In this document: positions 26,703 to 34,907 of the stretch, piece after piece
Layout: the number at the start of each line of letters is the position of its first letter
Numbering within the stretch: position 1 is the first letter of the stretch
Assembly (NCBI GenBank): GCA_958295785.1
Contig: OY282377.1
Location: forward strand, 4,962,896 to 5,026,895
Direction: 5' to 3'
Length of the DNA: 64,000 bases
Source: an uncultured Latescibacterota bacterium
Lineage (GTDB): Bacteria; Latescibacterota; UBA2968
Translations under genes and position numbers: made by a program
Notes under the pieces: generated by a model
Told to the model about the DNA's origin: nothing
Databases searched by the model: none
What the model saw: the letters and a program-made list of their open reading frames with translations, nothing else

Positions 26703-27802
26703 CTATATGGCAAAAGCGAGAGAAAGTTGTTGTGGTTCCAATAGACGCTTCGTCGGTTCGGCCTCTGTACGAGCAGGGCTTACAAAGCCTCCACGTCCGT
26801 TTTGTGACTCGGCAGAACTTGCCGCGTCATACTGCCCATACTGCCCATACTGCGCTAAGTTTCGTGCCGCATTCAAATCCCGGTCAAGCACAAGACCGCA
26901 ATCCATACACACATACTCGCGTTCCGACAAGTCCATAGCGACTTTCTTCTGTCCACAATCCGAGCAGGTCTTTGTGCTTGCAAACCACCGATCCGCTTTC
27001 TCAAAAACGACACCATTCCACGCGCACTTGTATGCCAGCATCCGCAAGAATCCAGAAAGACCTGCCCGGTGAAACGCACGAGACAAATGCTTATTCCGAC
27101 GTAAGCCTGCGACATTCAGCGACTCGACAATCACACGACCAACGTGCTTCGCGCTTCCCAACGCGGATGTGGCCTTGTGGTGAACATCGTCACGAATGTT
27201 CGCGATACGCCCATAAATACGTTGTCTCTCGTCATACTTCTTTTGCCTGCGCTTACTGGTGTTTGTCTTGCCGTGAACCTTCTTTGAGCGAGAAATGCTT
27301 TTATCCACACGTCGCAACTTACGATACTGATGATCCATTGACGCCTTCGGATTCTCAACCGTCGTCCCATCGGAATACACCGCCAGCGTTTTCAATCCCA
27401 TATCAATCCCTATCGTCTCGCCGTCACGCTTGTCGGGCGGCTCCTCGCCCGTCTCAACCGTCAAGCATACAAACCAACGACCATGCGTCTTCGTCACCGT
27501 CGCTTGAACAATCTCACCCTCAAATCGCATACACTCACGCATCTTCACCCATTGGATCTTCGGCAAATACACCGCATTCCCGCACACCTTCACCGTACCT
27601 TTCCCGTTATCCGCTTGATACTTCTGACCGTATTGGCGTTTGTGCTTTCTCGGCTTTTTCGCCTGCAACTTCTTGAGCCAGTTCTTAATCGCACGATCCA
27701 GATTGTGTATCGCGTTCTTAGATGCGTTCTGACTCAACTCGGCACACCACTTATACTCGTCTTTTTTTACCGCATTAAACTCACGCTTCAGCGTATAGAC
27801 TT
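26703..27802 (-). pseudogene. tnpB: TnpB (IS605/IS607-type RuvC nuclease), 3' part of a split gene
   Basis: The main part of a TnpB, the RNA-guided nuclease ancestral to Cas12. The RuvC triad is visible: D in GIDMGLKTLAVY, E in VIVESLNVAGLR, D in DRDLNAARN. A CxxC...CxxC zinc ribbon (CSDCG, CMDCG) lies between the last two. The frame is cut at 27802 by a repeat element; upstream codons still read VYTLKREFNAVKKDEYKW before a stop inside the repeat. The missing 5' part lies at 31766-31904. Joining the two gives 1239 bp, an intact 412-codon frame. A truncated product from an internal TTG near 27737 is possible. Confidence 0.9.
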
Positions 27803-27923
27803 AGAGTCCCTAACAAAAAGCGTTGCCCTGGATTTGTGAGAGGCCAACTTTGAGGCGTTCCTCTCCATCGGGTGTTCACTCCTCTGTTTCAGACGCTTGC
27901 TTTCTTTATGTGAGGGCTTCTTA
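27803..27923 (-). repeat. MITE-like element B, copy 2 (left end of island)
   Basis: Inverted relative to copies 1 and 3; 121 bp. It starts AGAGTCCCTAAC at the tnpB junction and ends GAGGGCTTCTTA. It retains the CAAATCCAGGGCAACG and TGTTTCAGACGCTTGC stretches (in complement) of the other copies. Confidence 0.8.
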
Positions 27924-27942
27924 ATGATTCCCTTGACGTTAC

Positions 27943-28350
27943 CTAGGCATTCAGAAAAGCCATGGCAAAAAGGCCATCCCAAAAGACCCTCCGATAAAAC
28001 CATCGCGCACAGCGCGCAAGGCCATCTCGCAACCCACATCTATTTTGCACCCCACCTCGCAGGCCAGCGCATGGTGTGCGACCCGCAAAGCGCTTTGCGC
28101 TGTGCAGAGCCCCCCTCGGCGTATGAGAGCGGCATTTTTTGCTTCCTTTTTTTGCTGTTGAAAAAAGGAGGTCGCCGCACGCCGTAGGCACAGGCGTAGC
28201 CAACGCATCGGAAGTAACAAACGAGGGGGCAGAACCCAACGCTTGAGACAAGCACCGCATGATCTCTGAGGAGCGTCTGTTCCTCATTTCTCCGGCCTCC
28301 CTGATGGGAGGCCGGAGACGGACAAAGAAAAATCAAATGGGTATAAGACC
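27943..28350 (-). repeat. Dispersed element A, copy 2
   Basis: Inverted homologue of 19645-20035, including GCCGTAGGCACAGGCGTAGC, the AAAAAAGGAGG run and the terminal CTTATACCCATTT (compare TATTATACCAATTT in copy 1). It joins element B through a shared CGTCAAGGG linker, so A and B moved or were duplicated as one ~0.5-kb unit. Open frames across it are not conserved as proteins. Confidence 0.65.
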
Positions 28351-28478
28351 CCATCAATATAGCGAAACGCCCCATGCGTTTCCAGCGTGAAATCATATCA
28401 TACAAAGCGCGCCCCAACTGCCATTCTGACTCACGCCAGCGCGCGAGATCGGATCGCATTCGGAGAGGAGTCTATGTC

Positions 28479-28828
28479 ATGGCAAATCCCCTAACGAGCG
28501 TGAACGCAATCGAAACGGATCGCATGCCCCCTGAATTGCCCACGCGGGTAACCTCTGAAGTGGTAATCTACCCCTTAATGACCGCGCCCTTGTTGTTGGA
28601 AGACGAGCGTGCCGTAAAAGCCGCACAAACGGCAAGAGACGCCGGGCATAAAGTGATCGCCATTTTTGGCGCCCTCAAAGAAAGCGATGATCGCGCCCGC
28701 CCGCCGGCCAGATGCAGGTGCTCGTTCAGGGCATGGCGCGCCTCGCGCTGACGGACGTGTTGCAGTCGCATCCCTTGGGAACGATTTTTGTGTGGCCTGT
28801 TATACTCGGTATGGGAAATCTCCGTTAA
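28479..28828 (+). pseudogene. Remnant of Lon protease N-terminal (LON) domain
   Basis: ATG 28479 with GAGAGGAG upstream opens a frame containing MPPELPTRVTSEVVIYPLM and TAPLLLEDERAVKAA, recognisable as the start of a Lon N-terminal domain. The frame then diverges (residues after ESDDRARPP) and a second frame from 28712 reads MQVLVQGMARLAL, the later VLVxGL segment of the same domain, stopping at 28828. A deletion and frameshift plus loss of the ATPase and protease domains make this a dead fragment. Confidence 0.65.
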
Positions 28829-29560
28829 AGCGTGTAGATCAAGGAGCGTCAAGTTTTGTGGGGAATAATCGTCTTGAAGGTAAAGAATTGTTGTTGGGGT
28901 AAAGGATTGTGTTCGAGATGGGGTTGGTTGGGCGTTTTGGTGATGATGTCGAGCTTGTTTTCTTGTGCATTTCCTCGACCATTGACGCCGGTCAAACCCG
29001 TCAAAGATAGGCCCTGTCTCAAAGATAGGCCCTGTCTCATCGAGAGATGCAAAAAGCAAAAATGTTATCTGTCTGTTGTTGAAAGTGAACGGCGATATAT
29101 TTGTTATTCTGGGTATCATGGCAGGTGTCAGATTCATTGAAATTTGGATTTTTTGACGGGCATGATCGGGATTTTCTGATGGGCATGATCGGGAGGTGCC
29201 TGTCAGAAAAAAATAAGCAGTAAAGTCTGTATAATTTCGATTTTTCGGTCGTTTTTTCACTAGTATATAGAAGGAAGCGACCCGGGGTGGAGATGTGCTA
29301 GTGATAAAAATTTGAAAATTTTGTGAAAAAGCGATAGTAGTCTATTGCCTTTTGTCGTATGAGAAAATGGCGGTGCATTGTGAGACAGACATTGGGTGTT
29401 GTTGAGGCGTCAGATGGAGGCGATAAGGACGAGCGGCGGGGGATGTTGGGAGGGATGCAGGGGATGATGAAGGGGGGGTTGTTGTCACGGGTTTTAGAAT
29501 GGGTGGTGAAAGGAAAAAAGGGAAATGAGGATGGGCGTATTAAAGAGTTGCTTTTACAGA
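28829..29560. other. Gene-poor stretch with short tandem repeats
   Basis: No recognisable gene. An 18-bp unit TCAAAGATAGGCCCTGTC is tandemly duplicated at 29001-29036, and GGGCATGATCGGGA occurs twice near 29157-29193. Base composition shifts to more AT-rich and purine-skewed sequence. This is where the missing 3' end of the CARF gene would be expected if the IS701 element were a simple insertion; no continuation was recognised. Confidence 0.5.
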
Positions 29561-30652
29561 TAGGACTTACGCATGCTGAGTTAAAAAAGGGTGCAATTCC
29601 GTAAAATTTATCACTTTGAGGAGGTATCAATGCGCCAACCGACGCGTTTGGATTACTGTCAGTATCTGCTTAGCAGTCCCCTCAACTATACGCTGACCCA
29701 TTTCGCCGACCATAGCGAAGGGTTCAGTCATGATATGATCAACCGCTATCTCGCCGGTGATCGTATCCCACCCCGCTTGGTGTGGGAACACGTCAAAGAC
29801 CACATCGCGCTGACGCCTGAAGGCTATGTGATCTTTGATGACACGGTTTTAGACAAGCGACACGCACGCAAGATCGCGTTAGTGCGCCGTCAATATAGCG
29901 GCAACGCCCAAGGCGTCATCAATGGCATCGGGGTGGTCACATGTGTCTATGTCAATCCGCAACAGGATCGGTTCTGGTTGATTGACTATCGGATTTATGA
30001 CCCGCAAGGCGATGGCAAAACCAAATGGGATCATCTCAAGGACATGCTCTCTGCGTTGGTCTATCAGAAGCGCCTCCCTTTTACCGGGGTCTTGATGGAC
30101 AGTTGGTATGCGACCAAAACGGTCATGCGACACAGAGAGCAGATGCAAAAAACCTATTATTGTCCCCTCAAGACGAACCGGCGCGTGGACGAGTAGGCAG
30201 GCACAATCCCCTACCAGCGCGTAGATAGCTTAACTTGGACGAAAGCGCAACGCAAACAAGGCAAGTCCATTAAAATCAGAGGGTTTCCCAAAGACCACAA
30301 AGTGAAATTATTCCGGGGGGCGTCTGCTGATAGACGCACGGCGTATGTCGTGACTAACGACCATGCTCAAAACGATTCTTCAGTGGTACAACAGGTGTGT
30401 CACCAACGATGGAAAATTGAGCCATTTCACCGCGAAGTCAAACAGGTAACCGGGCTTGAAAAGTGTCCATGTCGGTTGGCACGCATGGTACGAAATCATA
30501 TTGGGTGTGCGATGTTCGTTTGGATTCGACTCGCGCAGGTGGCCTATCAAACAGGACAAACCATTTATCAAGTCAAATACCGGGGGGTGGCTGACTTCTT
30601 GAGACAACAACTCAAAGCACCTCATATTCCAATGGGGATTGCGTAAGTCCTA
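29561..30652 (+). mobile_element. IS701-family insertion sequence
   Basis: A 1092-bp element with terminal inverted repeats TAGGACTTACGCA / TGCGTAAGTCCTA. It carries one transposase gene broken by an amber codon. No target duplication is obvious (left flank ends TACAGA, right flank starts ATTGAG). Its right end supplies the TAG that terminates the truncated CARF gene on the minus strand. Confidence 0.85.
29630..30646 (+). pseudogene. IS701-family DDE transposase interrupted by an in-frame TAG
   Basis: The product starts MRQPTRLDYCQYLLSS and matches the IS701 transposase pattern: VIFDDTVLDKRHARK (first Asp, about 70-71), VLMDSWYATKT (second Asp, 157) and the Glu of QRWKIEPFHREVKQ. Codon 189 (30194-30196) is TAG, where relatives have an ordinary residue (often Ser) before the PYQRVDSL stretch. 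Reading resumes in the same frame to TAA at about 30646, total about 338 codons. An AGGAGG Shine-Dalgarno precedes ATG 29630. Only the amber separates this from an intact gene. Confidence 0.85.
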
Positions 30653-31551
30653 ATTGAGATCACGGGTTTCCAAGCCGCGATGATTGTTGAAGAGTTGCAC
30701 TTGTGCGATATATTCCATCAACCGATACAGACGCGCGATGGCATCGTCGAAACGCCCCTCGGCTTTGCGTTTCTCCGCACTGTTCCACAAATCCACGGCC
30801 CGCTCGACGCCGTACTCGGAGTGGATAACGCGGTGCAAAAAAGTCTTGTGCTTCTTCAACTTGTCTTCCAATCCCCACTCGGGCCCCCGCTCATCTCTCC
30901 TCAAGCTATTCAGATGCGCCATGGCCGATGGGTAGTCGAATTGATCCCAAGATCGATATCCCTCTGCAAGCGTTTGCAAGGTATCCATCGTTTGCGAGAC
31001 ACTCTCCAGGCCGGTCATGCCCTCGATCTGATCGAGCATGTCCACGCACGTATCAAAACGCGGTGCATTGAATTGCGCGATGGCCTGTTCCGTCATGCGG
31101 CGGATGGTCAATCGGGTTGGTTCAAGTGATGAGGCGTGTTCTGTGCCCGAAATCACGATCCCGCCTTTACCGCGTTTTCCGTGGATATAAGACAGTCTGC
31201 CAAGGGTCTCCTCAACGCCAGCAGCCACAAGCGCCGCAGACATCGCCTTGGTGCCCAATGTGAAATCCGCCACGAGGTCTTGGGCATCAAATCCTCGGTT
31301 TTTCAACGCTTGGATCGCAGCTATGCAGTCCAACGTGCATCCTTCAACATCATTCTCGTCCGACACGCGGCGGCATGCATACTTTTTGGGTTTCAGTTCG
31401 AGCTCTTCCAACAGGGTGGGAATCGTTTGGCTTTTGCTTTGTTCCGTCGTCAGAAACACCACAAAATCCGGGCGTTTGTCCCGAATGGCAAACGCAATTC
31501 CATCTGAAACCGTGGCGCCCCCCCCACTGTCACCAGCATCGCCGTGCTCAT
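30650..31551 (-). pseudogene. CRISPR-associated CARF protein (TIGR02710 family), frameshifted and truncated
   Basis: ATG 31551 with AAGGAGAGGAT upstream begins MSTAMLVTVGG, the first strand of a CARF Rossmann domain. The frame breaks in a run of eight G (31518-31525 as C on the plus strand); with nine G it reads on as GGGATVSDGIAFAIRDKRPD into the long frame. That frame has the CARF ligand motif DFTLGTKAMSAALVAAG and a helical region with ARLYRLMEYIAQVQLF. The 3' end is cut by the IS701 element, which supplies the stop. The family is associated with type III CRISPR signalling by cyclic oligoadenylates. No cas operon or array is in the window. About 300 codons remain. Confidence 0.75.
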
Positions 31552-31649
31552 ATCCTCTCCTTTCTGCAAATCCATCTCATCATTCACGGTTTCACGCGGG
31601 TAATCCGTCCCGTGCGTTGATCCACGCGATCTATTTTTACTTTGTGATC

Positions 31650-31765
31650 TAAGAAGCCCTACCCTAAAGAAAGCAAGCGTCTGAAACAGATGCGTGAACA
31701 CCCGCAGGAACGCCTCAAAGGCGGCCTCTCACAAATCCATGGCAACGCTTTTTGTTAGGGACTCT
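31650..31765 (+). repeat. MITE-like element B, copy 3 (right end of island)
   Basis: A 116-bp copy beginning TAAGAAGCCCTACCC and ending TGTTAGGGACTCT, inverted relative to copy 2. It abuts the 5' fragment of tnpB at 31766. Confidence 0.8.
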
Positions 31766-31904
31766 TAAACTCGTCCTGTTTCAATCCTGCCTCAAACGAT
31801 GCCAAAGCGTGGTTGTACGCCACACGCGCATACCCACAATGACGACTCAACAACAACGCTTGCTCATGCGTCGGAACCAATGCGATTTTGTGTGTCTTCA
31901 ACAT
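31766..31904 (-). pseudogene. tnpB: TnpB, 5' part of the split gene
   Basis: ATG 31904 lies 4 nt after the tnpA stop and opens MLKTHKIALVPTHEQALLLS, a typical TnpB N-terminus, continuing to EAGLKQDEF before entering repeat B. The fragment is 139 bp; with the 1100 bp at 26703-27802 it makes an exact multiple of three and reads DEFKVYTLKREFNAVKK across the junction, as expected for TnpB. Confidence 0.9.
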
Positions 31905-31908
31905 CCGC

Positions 31909-32538
31909 CTATCCAATTTTCAGCGCCAACTGCTTCGCCGATTCCGTCACCTGCTTTTGTGTCACTTCCGCTAAGCAATCCAAAATCTGCTTGTTCTTGC
32001 GACGCCGCGCACCAGACAACCGTGCGCTAAATACCGTGATGATTTCCAAAACATCTTGTGCTAATTCTTCTTCAAAACTGGGTTGCTCGCCACGGTGAAT
32101 AATGACAATCTCAATACCTTGCAACTCGCACAAGGCAAAAATCAACTCCGCACCGAAACGCAACAAACGATCCTGGTGCGTCAACACCTAGCGCTTCATT
32201 CGGCGACGCAGAATCAACGCTAACAACTCCTGCAACCCTTTCTTGCGATAGGTGATGCCCGATCCGAAATCCTTTATCGTCTCTGACTGCCAACCTTTCG
32301 CCGCACAATACGCCTCCAAAGCGGCTTTCTGATCGTGACTTGAAACACGCGCATAACAAAGCGTCGGCATATCGCCCGACTTCACACCTAAAATATCAGA
32401 CATCGCATCATAGCGCGTTCCGCCTTGCGATCTACGAACCGGCAACAACTCGCCCGATTGTTCCCCATTCCGCAACGTATTTAATGAGACACCGAGCATC
32501 TGCGCCGCCGCGCCAATTTTTACAATCCCCTGTTGCAT
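31909..32538 (-). pseudogene. tnpA: IS607-family serine recombinase TnpA with in-frame TAG
   Basis: A 209-codon frame from ATG 32538 (GGAGG upstream). The N-terminus is a MerR-like HTH (VKIGAAAQMLGVSLNTLR), followed by the serine-recombinase catalytic segment LCYARVSSHDQK (Ser nucleophile in ARVS) and the DRLLRFG and EEELAQDVLEIITVFSARL segments. A TAG at 32188-32190 splits it between RRRMKR and VLTHQDRLLRFG. It is directly followed by tnpB, as in IS607 elements. The point nonsense mutation makes full-length protein unlikely unless TAG is read through. Confidence 0.85.
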
Positions 32539-32602
32539 CAAACCCTCCAAATCTTACACAATATCCAACAGATATTTGTAGATTACACGCAACAGTTAAA
32601 TA

Positions 32603-33792
32603 CTCTGTAAATTAAATACTTTGGAATTTCAATTATTTCAAGGAGGCGTTCGCATGCCCAAACAACACGTCCAACTCACCCCCACAGACCGAGATACTTT
32701 GACCGCCTTGATCACCAAAGGAGACCAAAAAGCCCGAATCTACAAACGCGCTTTGGGCTTGCTTGAACTTGACCGAGGCAAAACCTACACCCAAGTGGCT
32801 CAAACCCTCGGCATGACCGGGCAGACCCTGAGCAATTGGGCAAAGAAATACCGCACCCTCGGCTTGGATGGCCTCAAAGATGCCCCGCGGCCAGGACGCC
32901 CGGTGGAGATGACCGGCAAGCAACGGGCCCAAATCACCGCCTTGGCCTGTTCAACCCCCCCGGCAGGCCATGGCAGATGGACGTTGCGCCTCTTGGCGGA
33001 TCAGTGCGTGGAATTGGGCTATTGTGAGCATCTCTCACACACGCATGTCAAGACGATTCTAAAAAAAACGAATTGAAGCCCCACTTGAAGAGAACATGGT
33101 GCATCAGCAAAGTGGATGCGTCCTTTCTCGCACGCATGGAAGCCTTGCTTTGGCTGTATGACCAACCTCATGATCCCAATGTTCCTGTGGTCTGCTTTGA
33201 TGAACGTCCTTGTTTTCTCATCGGACAAGTCCTTGATCCCTTGCCCCTAACAACAGGCCAAGTGACCAAAGAACATTATGCCTATACCAAACACGGCTCG
33301 TGTGCTTTGTTGGCCGCCATTGAGCCTTTAACCGGCAAACGGCTTGCCGAAATCTATCCCCGGCGCACGATGAAGGAATACACCCACTTTTGTCAGGCGC
33401 TGACACAGCATTGGCCACAAGCGGAGAAAATCCGCTTGGTGCAAGACAATCTCAACACGCATACCCGCCATGCCTTCTATCGTTACTTGCCGGCCGATGA
33501 GGCGTTTGCCCTCGCGCAGAAGTTTGAGTTCTTCTTTACCCCCAAGGCGGCGAGTTGGCTCAACATGATCGAGATCGAATTTTCGGCTCTGGCGCGAGGA
33601 TGTTTGAATAGGCGCATTGCGACAAAGGCGGAACTACGCCGGGAAGTTTTGGCCTTTTTCCAGGAGCGAGAGGCCAAGGGTATCCCCTTGAATTGGCAGT
33701 TCACTTTGCCCAAGGCCAGAGACAAGATGAATACCCATTATCAACGCGTTTATCCAGACAATTCAAAACTTAAAATAACTTAATTTACAGAG
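32603..33792 (+). mobile_element. IS630-family insertion sequence
   Basis: A 1190-bp element with terminal inverted repeats CTCTGTAAATTAA / TTAATTTACAGAG flanked by TA duplications at 32601-32602 and 33793-33794, as expected for IS630/Tc1 elements. It lies immediately after the stop codon of the Gfo/Idh gene (stop 33795-33797), so that gene is spared. All parts look intact. Confidence 0.92.
32654..33783 (+). CDS. IS630-family transposase made by programmed -1 frameshift
   Basis: ORF1 (32654-33076) encodes the helix-turn-helix half, with YTQVAQTLGMTGQTLSNWAKK and GLDGLKDAPRPGRP. ORF2 encodes the DDE domain with VVCFDERP, RLVQDNLNTHT and SWLNMIEIEF (D, D, E). The two frames meet at a run of eight A at 33061-33068; a -1 slip gives KTILKKNELKPHLKRTWC, the normal IS630 sequence at this junction. 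An AAGGAGG precedes the start. The fused product is about 376 residues. Confidence 0.9.
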
Positions 33793-33794
33793 TA

Positions 33795-34829
33795 TTAAAG
33801 GCCCAAATCCGCGATGTAGTCCGCGATTTTCTTCGGCTGTCCATCCGTTTCCATTGCGGCGATGACCATGGCATACGAGACGATGTTTTTTTCGATGCGC
33901 GTTTCAGAAGGCGGGCCGCCGTCGAGCCAGTTGAGAAATTCATCGAAGAGGTGATCGTGGCCTTCTCTTTCAATTTCGGGCGCGTCATAGACTTCAGGGG
34001 CCTGTCCAACGCGGTGGATGGTCACTGTCGCGCCTTCGGCGATTTCGACCGTGCCCGCTTCAAATTCGGCGCGGTAGTGTTCCCTGTGCCAGCAGTTGGT
34101 AATGCCCGCCGCCGAACTGTTGCCCTCGTAAAAGGCGTGCGTGCCGTTGTCCATGTTGACGAGGTACATGCCGCTCGAATGGTGGTCAAAGCTGGACCAT
34201 TCGGGGTTCCAGCCAAATCCCATCAGGGTGTCGGGATCGCCGCCCGAGAGAAAGCGGAGCATGTCGAAGTGATGCACCGAGCCTTCAAAGAGGAGGCCAA
34301 ATTCCATCGTGTGCCGCCAGTCTTTGCCCCATGAGCCAAATTCTCGGTAGTCGCAGGCATAGCGACCAACAATGTGCTGAAGGCGACCCAAGCGGCCCTC
34401 GTTGCGAATACGCACGAGTTCCTGCTTGTTGCGGGCATAGCGATAATTTTGAATGATGGCGCAGGGCAGGGCCGTTTGTTGTGCTGTGCGAACCATGTCT
34501 TTGGCAGCATCGAGCGTGTCCGCAATGGGTTTTTCAGAGATGACGGGCATGCCTGCTTCCAACGCGGCAATGGTCGCTGGCGCGTGAAATTGCGGCGGCG
34601 TTGCTATGCCACAAAAGTCTGCTTTGACAGCGGACACGGCGTCCTCGTGCGAGGTGAAAAGTTGATCTTTGGACAGGCCAAGTGCCTGTGCCTGCCGATC
34701 CAGCACGTCTCGATTGACATCGACGAGGCCGATGATTTTGATGCGGTCCCCAAAGTTCTGCGTCATGCGGTTGATCCAGCCGCCGGCCATCCCGCCGCCG
34801 CCGACCATGAGACACGTTTTGATTGCCAT
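33795..34829 (-). CDS. Gfo/Idh/MocA family oxidoreductase
   Basis: A 344-residue NAD(P)-dependent oxidoreductase: Rossmann motif MVGGGGMAGGW (residues 8-18) and the canonical E99-K100-P101 in VISEKPIAD. LLFEGSVHHFDMLRFL carries the catalytic H-x2-D. An IS630 insertion sits directly after its stop, so any downstream operon partner has been separated. Its sugar substrate is unknown; no PhyH or isomerase gene is adjacent. Confidence 0.87.
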   Translation of the reverse strand: MAIKTCLMVGGGGMAGGWINRMTQNFGDRIKIIGLVDVNRDVLDRQAQALGLSKDQLFTSHEDAVSAVKADFCGIATPPQFHAPATIAALEAGMPVISEKPIADTLDAAKDMVRTAQQTALPCAIIQNYRYARNKQELVRIRNEGRLGRLQHIVGRYACDYREFGSWGKDWRHTMEFGLLFEGSVHHFDMLRFLSGGDPDTLMGFGWNPEWSSFDHHSSGMYLVNMDNGTHAFYEGNSSAAGITNCWHREHYRAEFEAGTVEIAEGATVTIHRVGQAPEVYDAPEIEREGHDHLFDEFLNWLDGGPPSETRIEKNIVSYAMVIAAMETDGQPKKIADYIADLGL

Positions 34830-34848
34830 AGCACGCTCCTAAAAAAAG

Positions 34849-34886
34849 AAACCGACGTATCGCCCCACATGATACGCCGGTTTTTT
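34849..34886 (-). terminator. Rho-independent terminator (probably bidirectional)
   Basis: A 13-bp stem AAACCGACGTATC / GATACGCCGGTTT with one mismatch and a 9-base loop. It is followed by T-runs when read on either strand. It would end transcription of the minus-strand gene at 34908-35717. Confidence 0.75.
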
Positions 34887-34907
34887 GCTATTGCCAAAGG
34901 AATGTGA

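Larger units (their letters stand above)
27803..31765. mobile_element. 3963-bp island inserted in tnpB, bounded by inverted B repeats
   Basis: The island begins AGAGTCCCTAACAAAAAGC and ends GCTTTTTGTTAGGGACTCT, which are perfect inverted ends; full inverted copies of element B (121 and 116 bp) sit at each end. Removing exactly 27803-31765 restores an open tnpB. No clear target duplication is seen. Cargo: element A copy 2, a lon remnant, an IS701-family element and a degraded TIGR02710 CARF gene. No transposase obviously belonging to the island was found. Confidence 0.75.
26650..32600 (-). mobile_element. IS607-type element (tnpA-tnpB), split by an island and decayed
   Basis: The order tnpA then tnpB on the minus strand, with tnpB starting 4 nt after tnpA, is that of IS607. 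Ends are approximate: upstream of 32538 on one side and beyond 26703 on the other, where TnpB elements carry a guide-RNA-encoding 3' end. IS607 elements normally lack inverted repeats, so exact ends cannot be placed here. Confidence 0.65.

Noticed and set aside
28568-29260. 230-codon minus-strand frame in the island
   Set aside because: Its composition is irregular, it spans a tandem 18-bp repeat and the antisense of the lon remnant, and it matches no family I recognise.
29298-29630. Overlapping open frames on both strands left of the IS701 element
   Set aside because: They cross the terminal repeat of the IS into unrelated flanking sequence; no conserved motif or good ribosome-binding site.
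26650-33800. Possible CRISPR array beside the CARF gene
   Set aside because: No regularly spaced 25-40-bp direct repeats were found; the repeats there are IS ends, B elements and one 18-bp doublet.
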